Source of the DNA: a virus
Length of the DNA: 64,000 nucleotides
Direction: 5' to 3' (one strand)
IMG/VR virus record: IMGVR_UViG_3300005529_000004
Span: 25,260-89,259 of that record
Both the position numbers and the translations under genes were made by a program. The notes under the pieces were generated by a model, which was not told the origin of the DNA, did not search any database, and saw only the letters and a program-made list of their open reading frames with translations. Below, piece by piece: positions 47,326 through 55,054 of the stretch (within the stretch, counting starts at the first letter, position 1; the number at the start of each line of letters is the position of its first letter).

Positions 47326-48431
47326 TGTGCGGGCAAGCTGGAATCCACCGCCGCACCGATAAGGCGATCCCCAAGCTGGACAAGCTGAGCAACGAGCTAC
47401 TCCTGGCGATCGAGAGCCGGGGCCGCGACGCCACCGGGTTCCTGACCCTGATGGACAACGGCAAGGTGCAGCTCGCGAAGCAGACGGTCACCGCCAGCCG
47501 CTTCGTCGCGAAGCGCGGGAGGATGCACCGGAACGCCCGGACGGTTCTCCTGCACACCCGCTTCGCGACGGTCGGCGACAAAGGAGACCCGCGCAACGCC
47601 CACCCGGTTGCCTCCGGCAAGGTCGCGGCCGTCCACAACGGCACGATTCGCAACGCCGACGAGGTCTTCCAGACCTTCAACCTGCCACGAGTCGGCACGG
47701 TCGATTCCGAGGTCATCCCCGCGCTGATCGACCGCGAGGGATGGGATAACGTCGCCACCTGCCTGGAGCTGCTGCAGGGCGGCGCGGCCACGGCGATCGT
47801 CCACACCGACCACCCGAACGAGGTCATCCTCGCCCGGCTGCGGATGTACCCGATGGTCTACGGAGTCACCCGCGACGTCGTCATCTGGGCCTCGACCGCC
47901 GAGGCGATCGAGCGCGCCTGGTGGCGGACCTACGGTAAGCGCTTCTCCGGCAAGCTGGTGAGTCTGGCCGAGGGCAGCTACGTTCATATCAACGGGAAGG
48001 TCATCCCCGGCACGCTCAAGGTCGCCGAGCCGCCGAGGATCGTGACGACCTACCAGGCGTACCGGCCGTCCACGACCCACCCGCTTCGGCCGAGCTACCC
48101 GAAGATGAGCAAGAGTCAGCGCAAGCGCGCCCGGCGCAACGGCGCCCGCCCGATCCAGGGGCAGACCACGATCGAGCGGGTGGTCGATGAGGAGCTGGAG
48201 CGCAAGCGGTCCTGCTGGGAAGAGGCGCTCGCGGCCGAGTCTCCCTACTTCAACTACCCGCGCGAGACAGATGAGGAGTGGGACTACACGGACGAGGAGG
48301 CGATCACGAGCCTCATGCGCCAGGGTTGCTCCCGCGCCGTCGCCGAGTCGATCATCTACGACGAGGACGACGAGGACGACATCTGGTGCACCGCGTCTCC
48401 CGCGACGCGCGCCCTCTACGCGCTCGACTAG
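47325..48431 (+). CDS. Class II glutamine amidotransferase (N-terminal nucleophile)
   Basis: A 368-aa protein beginning MCGQAGIHRR: Cys2 becomes the N-terminal nucleophile once Met is removed. SRGRDATGF, LHTRFATVG, NAHPVASGKVAAVHNGTIRN and DSEV are the glutamine-binding blocks of GATase II. It would release ammonia from glutamine for the partner amidoligase. The C-terminal 170 residues are a charged extension (KMSKSQRKRARRNGARP, acidic end) with no synthase domain, so it needs a partner. TGATG overlap with the previous gene. Confidence 0.9.
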   Translation: MCGQAGIHRRTDKAIPKLDKLSNELLLAIESRGRDATGFLTLMDNGKVQLAKQTVTASRFVAKRGRMHRNARTVLLHTRFATVGDKGDPRNAHPVASGKVAAVHNGTIRNADEVFQTFNLPRVGTVDSEVIPALIDREGWDNVATCLELLQGGAATAIVHTDHPNEVILARLRMYPMVYGVTRDVVIWASTAEAIERAWWRTYGKRFSGKLVSLAEGSYVHINGKVIPGTLKVAEPPRIVTTYQAYRPSTTHPLRPSYPKMSKSQRKRARRNGARPIQGQTTIERVVDEELERKRSCWEEALAAESPYFNYPRETDEEWDYTDEEAITSLMRQGCSRAVAESIIYDEDDEDDIWCTASPATRALYALD

Positions 48432-48436
48432 GCCGG

Positions 48437-48497
48437 TTCAAGAACTACCCGTTCGAGGGATGCCGAACGGCGTCCCTCGGGCGATAATAGTGGCATG
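48437..48497 (+). promoter_or_regulatory. Dispersed promoter module, copy D
   Basis: TTCAAGAACTACCCGTTCG then AGGGATGC, 19 bases, GATAAT at 48483-48488, six bases, then an ATG (48495) in frame with the DNA ligase. Drives the ligase-GGDEF operon. Confidence 0.8.
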
Positions 48498-48524
48498 GAG
48501 ACCACCACCTACCAGGAGGCAACA

Positions 48525-49838
48525 ATGCCGAGCAACACGCAAACCGGGCGCGGACCCACCGGGCGCCTTCGCAACTTCCGCGCGATGAGCGCGGGCAAGC
48601 TTCAGGCCACCTACCTCGCGGTCGCGGCCGAGGGCAACGACCCCGAGGCCCTCGACGCACTGACCGCCGAGCTGGACTCGCGCGGGATGGGCGCAAGCGC
48701 CGAGGCCGAGGCAGCCGCCAACTGGCGCGAGACGATCGCGCAGCCGCACATGGGCCAGATCGTTGACGCCCACCTCGCCGAGAACGACTGGAGCGCGGTG
48801 GACGCCGAGATCGCGGCCGAGGACGCCGAGGTGCAGGAGCTGGCCGAAGCGATCGAGGCGCAGGGCGGGATCACCGACCCGGCGCCCGAGACGGACACCC
48901 GGACGCGCACGCAGCTTCGCGGGTTCGAAGACGCGAGCAAGCTGGCGATGAACAGCAAGAGCGCCAACACGGTCGAGGAAGCCTGCCAGGGACGCCCGGC
49001 GATCCTGGAGCCGAAGTTCGACGGGATCAGGCTCCTGGCCAACCGCAGCGAGAACGGCGTCCGGCTCTGGACGCGCAGCGGCAAGAGCGCCACGGGCAAG
49101 CTGCCGAGGATCGAGCAGCTCCTCGCCGACCACCTACCGGTCGGCACCTGGCTCGACTGCGAAGCGGTCGCCTTCAACCCGAACGGCACGCAGGACTGGG
49201 GCGGCGCGCAGAGCGTCCTCGGCTCCGACGCCAGCCGGGTTATGGACCGGGGCCGGATCAAGCTGGTGGTCTTCGACTGCCTCGCCTGGGCGGGCGGCGA
49301 CATTCGCAACCAGCCCTTCAGCCTCCGGCGCACGACGATCGACCGGGTCTTCGAAGGCGACGCGAACCAGGCTCGCTGGGAAGGCCGGATCATCGCCAGC
49401 CCGAAGATGGACGCCACCGACGAGATGCACCAGATCAACCTCGACTTCGGATTCGAGGGCAGCATGGTCAAGCTGCTGGACGGCACCTACCAGTCCGGCA
49501 AGCGCTCGAACGTCTCGATGAAGCTGAAGGCCACCGACACGGTGGACGCGATCATCACCGGATTCTCCCCTTCGGAGCCTGGTAGCTGGATCGACCAGGC
49601 CGGGCTGATCGGCGCCATCGAGTTCACGCACTACCAGGACGGCCAGCCGATCGAGGGCAAGTGCAGCGGGATGACGGTTGCCGAGCGCGAGCGGGTCACC
49701 GCCGAGGCCGAGGCCCTGATCGGAACGGTCATCGAGGTCAGCTACATGACCCGGATGCCCGGCTCCGGCAAGCTGCGCCACCCGCAGTTCAAGCGGCTCC
49801 GCACCGACAAGACCGCCGACGAGGTGAGGAACGGCTGA
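48525..49838 (+). CDS. ATP-dependent DNA ligase
   Basis: A 437-aa ligase. Motif I is EPKFDGIRLLAN (the adenylated Lys in KFDG); then motif III WLDCEAVAF, motif IV FEGSMVKLLDG and motif V VSMKLKATD, followed by an OB-like C-terminal part with the basic KLRHPQFKRLR. The first 150 residues are a charged helical extension of unknown role. The ATG at 48525 has AGGAGG; the in-frame leaderless ATG at 48495 would add METTTYQEAT. It seals nicks in DNA during replication or repair. The GGDEF gene follows. Confidence 0.92.
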   Translation: MPSNTQTGRGPTGRLRNFRAMSAGKLQATYLAVAAEGNDPEALDALTAELDSRGMGASAEAEAAANWRETIAQPHMGQIVDAHLAENDWSAVDAEIAAEDAEVQELAEAIEAQGGITDPAPETDTRTRTQLRGFEDASKLAMNSKSANTVEEACQGRPAILEPKFDGIRLLANRSENGVRLWTRSGKSATGKLPRIEQLLADHLPVGTWLDCEAVAFNPNGTQDWGGAQSVLGSDASRVMDRGRIKLVVFDCLAWAGGDIRNQPFSLRRTTIDRVFEGDANQARWEGRIIASPKMDATDEMHQINLDFGFEGSMVKLLDGTYQSGKRSNVSMKLKATDTVDAIITGFSPSEPGSWIDQAGLIGAIEFTHYQDGQPIEGKCSGMTVAERERVTAEAEALIGTVIEVSYMTRMPGSGKLRHPQFKRLRTDKTADEVRNG

Positions 49839-49856
49839 TCCCCGAACGAGGGATCA
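49836..49856. promoter_or_regulatory. Hairpin after the DNA ligase
   Basis: TGATCCC-CGAACGA-GGGATCA starts on the stop codon. Read on the minus strand it is nearly the inverted-repeat core of promoter copy C (ATCCCTCGTTCG). It may be an attenuator or a binding site of the same regulator; no T-run follows. Confidence 0.4.
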
Positions 49857-49889
49857 GCCTCCAAGCGATCGACGCCGATTCACGAAGCC

Positions 49890-50360
49890 ATGACCAACAC
49901 CGACATCTACCAGGACCTGAAAGCCGAGATCGAGCGCCTGCGCGAGCTGGCCTACACCGACCGGCTTACCGGCATCGCCAACCGCGCCGCCTTCGAAGAG
50001 AAGCTCGCCGAGGTCGTCGCCGATCGGCGCACCTACACGCTGATCTACATCGACCTGGACGGGTTCAAGGCGGTCAACGATGGCCACGGGCATGAGGCCG
50101 GAGACGCGGTCCTGCAGAACGTCGCGGAGGTGCTTCGGGACAGCCTGCGCGAGGGCGACTTCCTCGCCCGGCTCGGCGGCGACGAGTTCGCGATCCTGAC
50201 TCGCGCGAAGGATGCGCCGGGTCTGGCCGAGCGGCTCGCCACGCCGGGGCTGCCCGAGGTCGGGCTGAGCGTCGGAGTCGCACGCGGGCGCGGGCGCAAG
50301 GTCCTGCGCGAGGCCGACCACCGGATGTACGAGCAGAAGGCAGCGCGCGTCGCCTGCTAA
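49890..50360 (+). CDS. GGDEF diguanylate cyclase, stand-alone
   Basis: A 156-aa protein that is almost only a GGDEF domain. YTDRLTGIANR is the N-terminal wide-turn motif, LIYIDLDGFK and VNDGHGHEAGD supply metal and base contacts, and RLGGDEFAIL (GGDEF at 96-100) is the intact active site. R87-E-G-D90 five residues before GGDEF is a complete RxxD inhibition site. It should make cyclic di-GMP with product feedback. No sensor domain: only a 20-residue N-terminal helix that may dimerise it. It would perturb host cyclic-di-GMP signalling. Confidence 0.93.
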   Translation: MTNTDIYQDLKAEIERLRELAYTDRLTGIANRAAFEEKLAEVVADRRTYTLIYIDLDGFKAVNDGHGHEAGDAVLQNVAEVLRDSLREGDFLARLGGDEFAILTRAKDAPGLAERLATPGLPEVGLSVGVARGRGRKVLREADHRMYEQKAARVAC

Positions 50361-50364
50361 ACTC

Positions 50365-50410
50365 GCGCCAGCAGGCTGGCGCTCAAGATGACGGAGCCGC
50401 ACGGAGGAGG
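50365..50410 (+). terminator. Tandem hairpins after the GGDEF gene
   Basis: GCGCCAG-CAGG-CTGGCGC (50365-50382) and then GAGCCGC with GCGGCTTC (about 50393-50415), followed by CCGTCGTTC. Probably a terminator. Confidence 0.55.
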
Positions 50411-50466
50411 CGGCTTCCGTCGTTCTGGACGCAGTTTGTCCGAAGTGCGACGTCGGCCGTGCCGGG

Positions 50467-50472
50467 TAGACT
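50467..50472 (+). promoter_or_regulatory. TAGACT -10 hexamer
   Basis: GGGTAGACT ends nine bases before the GTG at 50482; transcript with a 2-3 base leader or none. Confidence 0.5.
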
Positions 50473-50481
50473 GGTCACGAC

Positions 50482-50718
50482 GTGTCGATCCACACCCGAA
50501 TCGCACAGCTCGACGGCAACGGCACCGGCGGCATCGAGGCTCCGACCGCCTGGTACTGCGGCTGCATCGACGCCGGGTCCGCCATCGCGCTGACGAACCA
50601 GAGCTTCGGGCTGTCGCGCGGGCCGCAGAAGCGCTCCGACGCCGTCCCGGTCGCCGGGTCGATCCACATCACCGGCGGTGCGCCGAACCAGGCCGTCCCG
50701 GTCTTCTTCGACTTCTAG
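50482..50718 (+). CDS. Small beta-rich protein, 78 aa
   Basis: SIHTRIAQLDGNGTGGIEAP then TAWYCGCIDAGSAIALTNQS and VAGSIHITGGAPNQAVPVFF: strands with Gly turns, one CGC. Likely a small head-tail or decoration protein. TAGTG junction with the next gene. Confidence 0.7.
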   Translation: MSIHTRIAQLDGNGTGGIEAPTAWYCGCIDAGSAIALTNQSFGLSRGPQKRSDAVPVAGSIHITGGAPNQAVPVFFDF

Positions 50719-51200
50719 TGCCTTACCTCACTGTCACCGGCGAGTCCTCCTGGACCTGCCGGGGCAAGCGGTACAACCCCGGCACACACAAGGTACCGAA
50801 GGCCGTCGCACAGGCAGCGATGGACGCGGGCATCCCGCGCCTGATCGTCACGGGCCGCTCGCCGTCGATCCGCAAGCCGCGCAACACGGGACCGCTCCAG
50901 CGCGACGAGGTGTTCACGACCGGGACGCCGAGCGGCGTCCAGATCGGGCCGGAGCCGCGCGAGCCTGTCGTGCCCGAGCCGGTCATCAAGACGGCCGAGG
51001 ACCTGTACGACGTCCCGCTCGACCACGAATGCCCGTGGTGCCCGGATCAGGCCTTCCCGAGCGCCGGGGCGCTGGGGCGCCACAAGGAAGCGCACCATGC
51101 CGGGATGATGGACCGGCCGCATGAAGCGCTCGCAGAGCCACACGGCCCGGACAGTGGCGCCGGACCGCTCCCCTGGCGGGACGCCGCAGTAGACTCCTAG
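50718..51200 (+). CDS. Protein with a C2H2-type zinc finger, 160 aa
   Basis: Begins YLTVTGESSWTCRGKRYNPG and a basic region TGRSPSIRKPRNTG. Residues 106-128 read CPWCPDQAFPSAGALGRHKE ending AHH: a C-x2-C-x(n)-H-x4-H zinc finger with the eukaryotic-like spacing. It is at the head of the connector genes. Possibly binds DNA ends or a head component; TAGTG overlap. Confidence 0.75.
   Translation: MPYLTVTGESSWTCRGKRYNPGTHKVPKAVAQAAMDAGIPRLIVTGRSPSIRKPRNTGPLQRDEVFTTGTPSGVQIGPEPREPVVPEPVIKTAEDLYDVPLDHECPWCPDQAFPSAGALGRHKEAHHAGMMDRPHEALAEPHGPDSGAGPLPWRDAAVDS
51190..51195 (+). promoter_or_regulatory. TAGACT -10 hexamer, leaderless position
   Basis: GCAGTAGACT ends seven bases before the ATG at 51203. 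Confidence 0.6.
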
Positions 51201-51202
51201 AC

Positions 51203-51862
51203 ATGGCCGAGCAGCCTCTCCATCTGGCGTCCGTGGACGACGTGAAGCGCATCCTCCGCATCGAGGCGAGCACCGACCTGACGATCGAGGCGCGTCTGCG
51301 GGCTGCGCTCGAAGCTGTCGAGTCGATGATGATGCAGCGGCTGTGGAACATGACCGGCTCCGGCGCCCAGCTCGAAGTCTTCTGGGACGTCCCCGAGGAC
51401 GCCACGCTGCGGATGCCTGCGCCGGACGTCACAGTCACGGCGGTCAAGGCGTTCGAGTACCCGTCGAGCGCTGGCGTGCCGCTGTCGCCGATCGAGCTGG
51501 GCCTCGGGCACGGCTACGACCTGACCGACAACGGCGACCTGATCCTGCGGCCGACGCTGTTCGTCTCCCCGTTCGAAGGCGCGAGCGCCCAGCGGCGCCT
51601 GCGGCAGTATGCGCGCGTCGAAGTTCACTACATGGGCACCGGCGTCGTGCCCGAGGCTGTGCAGGAAGGTATCGCCTTCCTCGCTGCGGGCTGGTACCAG
51701 GACGGGCCTCGCGCGCTCTCCGGCCTCACGGACGAGAAGATCGGCGACTACTCGTACACGATCAACCCGACTCCCGACGAGGACGGCATGCCAAGCTTCT
51801 ACGCTCGCGGGATGATGATGCTGGCGCCGTTCCTGCGCCGGTCGAGGGTGGCGGTCATCTGA
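51203..51862 (+). CDS. Head-tail connector (gp6/adaptor-like)
   Basis: A 219-aa protein: helical N-terminus (LASVDDVKRILRIEAST, LEAVESMMMQRLW), a beta insertion with DLTDNGDLILRP, and VVPEAVQEGIAFLAAGWYQD with GLTDEKIGDYSY; this is the layout of head-completion adaptors (HK97 gp6-type). ATG from the leaderless hexamer. First of four connector genes in the usual order. Confidence 0.78.
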   Translation: MAEQPLHLASVDDVKRILRIEASTDLTIEARLRAALEAVESMMMQRLWNMTGSGAQLEVFWDVPEDATLRMPAPDVTVTAVKAFEYPSSAGVPLSPIELGLGHGYDLTDNGDLILRPTLFVSPFEGASAQRRLRQYARVEVHYMGTGVVPEAVQEGIAFLAAGWYQDGPRALSGLTDEKIGDYSYTINPTPDEDGMPSFYARGMMMLAPFLRRSRVAVI

Positions 51863-52191
51863 TGGCGGACATCCCGATCCTCCAGGTGACCACGGACGGC
51901 GGGCAGCCGCTGGCCTTCATTACTGGCGACGGCACGAACTGGACCGTCGAAGCGAACGACGGCAACCTCACGATCGAGCTGTCCAACCCGACTGGCGGGT
52001 CGCTCAACGCGACGTTCATCCCGCAGTCCACCGGCCCGGCTGGTCTGACGTTCGCCAACAAGGTCATCGCGGTCCCGGCAGGTGAGACGATCATCTGCGG
52101 GCCGTGGCCTCCGGTGGTCTACAACGACGACCAGGACCGGATCGTCGTCACGCTCGATGCTGGGCTGCAGGCACGCGGGAGCAGGATTTGA
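51862..52191 (+). CDS. Small virion-type beta protein, 109 aa
   Basis: ILQVTTDGGQPLAFITGDGT and VIAVPAGETIICGPWPPVVY with NDDQDRIVV follow the same beta pattern as the protein at 23212-23592 (PAGxxxxxGPxPPxxYN). Located among connectors. TGATG overlap with the adaptor. Exact role unknown. Confidence 0.75.
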   Translation: MADIPILQVTTDGGQPLAFITGDGTNWTVEANDGNLTIELSNPTGGSLNATFIPQSTGPAGLTFANKVIAVPAGETIICGPWPPVVYNDDQDRIVVTLDAGLQARGSRI

Positions 52192-52596
52192 GTGTTCACC
52201 GGACTGCTCTGCCACACCGCTGAGGTCTATCGGCGCCAGACCGACCCGGCAACGGGCCAGCGCTTGAAGGACCGCTTCGGCCAGCAGCTCTCGACCAACC
52301 CGCAGCAGCACACGGTCGGTGGCGAGACGCTCGTCTCCACCTTCCCGTGCCGCCTGACCCGCGAGAGTGGCGGGCTGCAGATGATGGAGCGGTCGGTGGA
52401 CGTCTACGTCGGGCGCCTGAAGCTCTACTGCGACCTGGACGCCGACATCAAGGAGGACGACGCCGTGCGCGTGCTCGATTCGGACGGCACCGAGCTGCTG
52501 CCGCTGTCGAAGATCCTCGTGAAGACCACGGCTTCCGGCTTCGGCGGTGGCCACCACCTGGAGTGCAGCATCTACGTCCAGCGGGGTCCGTCCTAA
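52192..52596 (+). CDS. Head-tail stopper-like protein, 134 aa
   Basis: Starts LLCHTAEVYRRQTDPATGQR, with STFPCRLTRES, VDVYVGRLKLYCDLDADIKE, VRVLDSDGTELLPL and HLECSIYVQRG. This is the strand pattern of phage stopper proteins (head closure, SPP1 gp16/HK97 gp7-like family). Placed third in the connector run, directly after the preceding stop (no gap). Confidence 0.75.
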   Translation: MFTGLLCHTAEVYRRQTDPATGQRLKDRFGQQLSTNPQQHTVGGETLVSTFPCRLTRESGGLQMMERSVDVYVGRLKLYCDLDADIKEDDAVRVLDSDGTELLPLSKILVKTTASGFGGGHHLECSIYVQRGPS

Positions 52597-53021
52597 TGCC
52601 GATGGCACGCAACTGGCACGGCATCACGCTGGAGCAGAAGATCAACCGCGCCGCCGGACGCGCGATCGTCGGCATCGGGCTGGCGGTCGCGGTCGAGACC
52701 AAGAACGTGACGCACGTGGTCTCGGGCACACTGAAGCGCTCCGTCCACTGCGCCGGGATCGAGTACAACGGCGACGATGACGAGATGATCGCGGGCGGCA
52801 CGAAGGGCGAGGAAGGCGGCGGGCAGGACATGCTCCTCTTCGACGTGCAGCCGACGCCGACGTGGATGGGACCCGTCGTACAGGTCGGCTCCTGGCTGCC
52901 CTACGCCTGCGTCGAGTGGATCGGGCGCGCGCATCCGGGCATCACGCAGGGCATGGAGATCGTGCGCGGGGCGCGCGCCGACCGGATCGTCCTGCAGGCA
53001 TTCCGAGAGGAGGGACTGTGA
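52596..53021 (+). CDS. HK97 gp10-like neck/tail-completion protein, 141 aa
   Basis: Helical N-terminus (TLEQKINRAAGRAIVGIGLA) with VTHVVSGTLKRSVHCAG then VQVGSWLPYACVEWIGRAHPG and a C-terminal helix ADRIVLQAFREEG, the order of HK97 gp10-type proteins. TAATG overlap with the stopper and GTGA with the tail-terminator-like gene. Confidence 0.75.
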   Translation: MPMARNWHGITLEQKINRAAGRAIVGIGLAVAVETKNVTHVVSGTLKRSVHCAGIEYNGDDDEMIAGGTKGEEGGGQDMLLFDVQPTPTWMGPVVQVGSWLPYACVEWIGRAHPGITQGMEIVRGARADRIVLQAFREEGL

Positions 53022-53446
53022 GCGGCACGCTCGATGAGGTCTCCCCGGCGGAGCTGACGGCAGACGTCCTGAAGCGCCTCTCCCTGACTGGCCTCGACTG
53101 GGACGTGGTCGTCGGTCCGGCGAACAACGAGCAGCAGCAGGCTGGCGTCGTCTCGATCATGGCGGCGGGCCTCCCGGTCATGGAGCGGTACACGCCGACG
53201 CAGTGGATGCGCGCGCAGTGCCGCTGCCTGCACGGATCGCTGGCCGAAGCCGAGAAGATCGGCCAGGCCGTTTACCGCGACCTGAACGCTCGCGGCCGGG
53301 TCGTCGGGCGCATGGCCTCGACGGACCAGCGCTACCTGATCCACCTCATCAACGTCCAGGCGGGTCCCTCGATGCACTTCGACTCGATCGAGACCTGGGA
53401 GGTCCTGGTCTTCGCCGAGCTGTACATCGGCACCGACCCGCTCTAG
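53018..53446 (+). CDS. Tail terminator-like protein, 142 aa
   Basis: N-terminal helix (SPAELTADVLKRLSLTGLDW), strand VVVGPANNEQQQAGVVSI, QCRCLHGSLAEAEKIGQAV and VQAGPSMHFDSIETWEVLVF, consistent with the small alpha/beta tail-terminator family. Last of the neck genes, followed by a weak hairpin GCGGG-TTGTT-CCCGC and the tail-tube gene. Confidence 0.75.
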   Translation: MSGTLDEVSPAELTADVLKRLSLTGLDWDVVVGPANNEQQQAGVVSIMAAGLPVMERYTPTQWMRAQCRCLHGSLAEAEKIGQAVYRDLNARGRVVGRMASTDQRYLIHLINVQAGPSMHFDSIETWEVLVFAELYIGTDPL

Positions 53447-53475
53447 GCGGGTTGTTCCCGCTCGTGTTGCCTGGG

Positions 53476-53481
53476 TAGACT
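53476..53481 (+). promoter_or_regulatory. TAGACT -10 hexamer
   Basis: GGGTAGACT ends ten bases before the ATG of the tail-tube protein at 53492; the spacing is longer than the leaderless ideal. Confidence 0.5.
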
Positions 53482-53491
53482 TCCTCTCGGA

Positions 53492-54067
53492 ATGGCGAAC
53501 ACCCAGCCTTACGAGATCGTCGCTGGACCCTGCGACGTCTACTTCGCCCCGACCGGCACGCCTTTCCCGGCTGTCGGCACGCCGGGCACGAACGTTCCGA
53601 GCTGGACGCGCATCGGCTACACCGAGGGCGGCGTCAAGGTGGCGTCCCCGCAGACGGTGGTCGAGCTGCGCGCCGATCAGGTGACCGGGCCGATCAAGGC
53701 CGTGCGCTCCGAGGAGTCGCTGGAGATCACCTTCGACATCGCCTCGCTCACGCTGGAGAACTACGCGATGGCGCTGAACCGGGCCATCGCCGGTCCGACC
53801 GGCGGCGCGGGCGACAAGAGCGTGCCGCTCTATCGCGGCGGCTTCCAGGTCGAGACCTTCGCCTTCTTCGCCAAGAACGACCACCTCTCGCCCTACGGCG
53901 ACAAGGTCCTCCAGTTCGAGGTTCCGGTCTGCTTCCAGGCCGACAACCCGGAGGCCACGTTCACGAAGGACAACAAGGCGGTCCTGGCAGTCTCGCTGCA
54001 CGCCCTGGTCGATCCGAACCGCTCCACGGACGACGAGTCCTTCGGCCGGGTCCGCGCGGCGACCTAG
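53492..54067 (+). CDS. Major tail (tube) protein
   Basis: A 191-aa protein with the tube fold landmarks: PYEIVAGPCDVYFAPTGTPF, TRIGYTEGGVKVASPQTVVE, LEITFDIASLTLENYAMALN and a beta end FQVETFAFFAKNDHL. It matches siphovirus tail-tube proteins in length and position, before the chaperone and tape measure. A CGCGGC-GCA-GCCGCG hairpin lies just after the stop. Confidence 0.85.
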   Translation: MANTQPYEIVAGPCDVYFAPTGTPFPAVGTPGTNVPSWTRIGYTEGGVKVASPQTVVELRADQVTGPIKAVRSEESLEITFDIASLTLENYAMALNRAIAGPTGGAGDKSVPLYRGGFQVETFAFFAKNDHLSPYGDKVLQFEVPVCFQADNPEATFTKDNKAVLAVSLHALVDPNRSTDDESFGRVRAAT

Positions 54068-54109
54068 ACCAACGCGCGGCGCAGCCGCGAGAAAGGTGGG
54101 CACAGCCTC

Positions 54110-54304
54110 ATGGCACAGCCCGGAACGATCGAGGTACCAGTCACGGTGTTCATCGACTTCGGACCCGCGAGGCTCGCAGTGAAGCGGGCGCGGGAACACC
54201 TCGATGTCGCCAACAGGGAGCTGGCCGCTCTGGAAGAGCAGGTCGAGAAGCTCCAGAACGCGGCGCTCACGGAGCGCGGCATCACAGTGGAGGTGGGAGG
54301 ATGA
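54110..54304 (+). CDS. Small helical protein, 64 aa
   Basis: EVPVTVFIDFGPARLAVKRA followed by a coiled helix (REHLDVANRELAALEEQVEK). Located between the tube and the tail chaperone; ATGA overlap with the chaperone. Probably a tail assembly accessory. No family recognised. Confidence 0.7.
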   Translation: MAQPGTIEVPVTVFIDFGPARLAVKRAREHLDVANRELAALEEQVEKLQNAALTERGITVEVGG

Positions 54305-54726
54305 CGGACCGCATCGCGGTCGAGCTGTCCACGGGCATCGCTCCGGCGAAGCTCATCTCGGTGGACGGCGAGGAGTACAAGCTGTTCGGGCTGGAGCATC
54401 TCAGCCAGGAGCAGGAGGACACGGTGATGGCGCTGTTCTCGCGGCACTCGCTCATCGCCGAGGAGCTGGAGAAGACGGCTCGCGTCGAGAAGGGCAAGGC
54501 CCTGGCCGGGCGCATGCGCGAGTGCCAGAACCGGATCATCGGCATCATGACGACGATCCCGCCGGACGTCGCGGACCGGCTCCCGCAGCATCAGAAGGCC
54601 AAGCTGTTCGAGGCGGTCCAGTACGAGATCGAGGACCCGGAGACGGCGTCGGCAGCGGGCAAGGCAGCATTCGGGACTCCTGGGGAGGAGAAGGGCACTT
54701 CCGCTGGAGACCCCTTCGAAGACTGA
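54301..54726 (+). CDS. Tail assembly chaperone (short form)
   Basis: A 141-aa acidic helical protein (KLFGLEHLSQEQEDTVMALF, LIAEELEKTARVEKGKALAG) in the position of lambda gpG, between the tube and tape-measure genes. It ends GDPFED. A reading frame without its own start continues in the +1 frame and gives a longer G-T-type fusion (see 54716-55054). It would coat the tape-measure protein during tail assembly. Confidence 0.82.
   Translation: MTDRIAVELSTGIAPAKLISVDGEEYKLFGLEHLSQEQEDTVMALFSRHSLIAEELEKTARVEKGKALAGRMRECQNRIIGIMTTIPPDVADRLPQHQKAKLFEAVQYEIEDPETASAAGKAAFGTPGEEKGTSAGDPFED
54709..54726 (+). other. Probable +1 frameshift site (CCC-T)
   Basis: In the chaperone frame the end reads GAC CCC TTC GAA GAC TGA. 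Slipping one base forward on CCC T gives GAC CCC TCG AAG ACT GAG, entering the downstream frame that stays open to 55054. CCC followed by T near a stop codon is a known +1 slip arrangement in phage tail genes. Confidence 0.6.
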
Positions 54727-55054
54727 GCGCGACTACACGAAGATCGCGCACTGGCCGAGGCTGACTCGCTTCTACGGAGTCAGCCCGGTCGAGCTTCAGA
54801 CGTGGCCTGCCCACATCGTGGAGTTCTACTTTCGGGCGATCCCTGGTCTGGAGGCTCACGAGCTGGAGCAGTTCTGCACGGCAGCGGACCACCCGTACAT
54901 GAGCGACCGCCAGCGCGAGCGCCTGCACCGCTCGCTCGACCGCCGCAAGCAGCGCGAGCAGCCGGTCGTGCCGGTGCAGGTCACTAGCGACGAGGGCGCC
55001 GCGATCGTCGGCAGTCTCGGCATCGGCGTCCGCATCGAGAAGCTGGAGAAGTAG
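54716..55054 (+). CDS. Tail assembly chaperone extension (T-like), reached by frameshift
   Basis: About 112 residues beginning SKTERDYTKIAHWPRLTRFY and continuing GVSPVELQTWPAH, FRAIPGLEAHELEQF, ERLHRSLDRRKQREQ. There is no start codon with a ribosome site near the front, and the usual start candidate (GTG 54818) would drop a third of the conserved-looking part. Fusion with the chaperone gives about 250 residues. It shares its last base with the tape-measure start (TAGTG). Confidence 0.75.
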   Translation, partial: SKTERDYTKIAHWPRLTRFYGVSPVELQTWPAHIVEFYFRAIPGLEAHELEQFCTAADHPYMSDRQRERLHRSLDRRKQREQPVVPVQVTSDEGAAIVGSLGIGVRIEKLEK

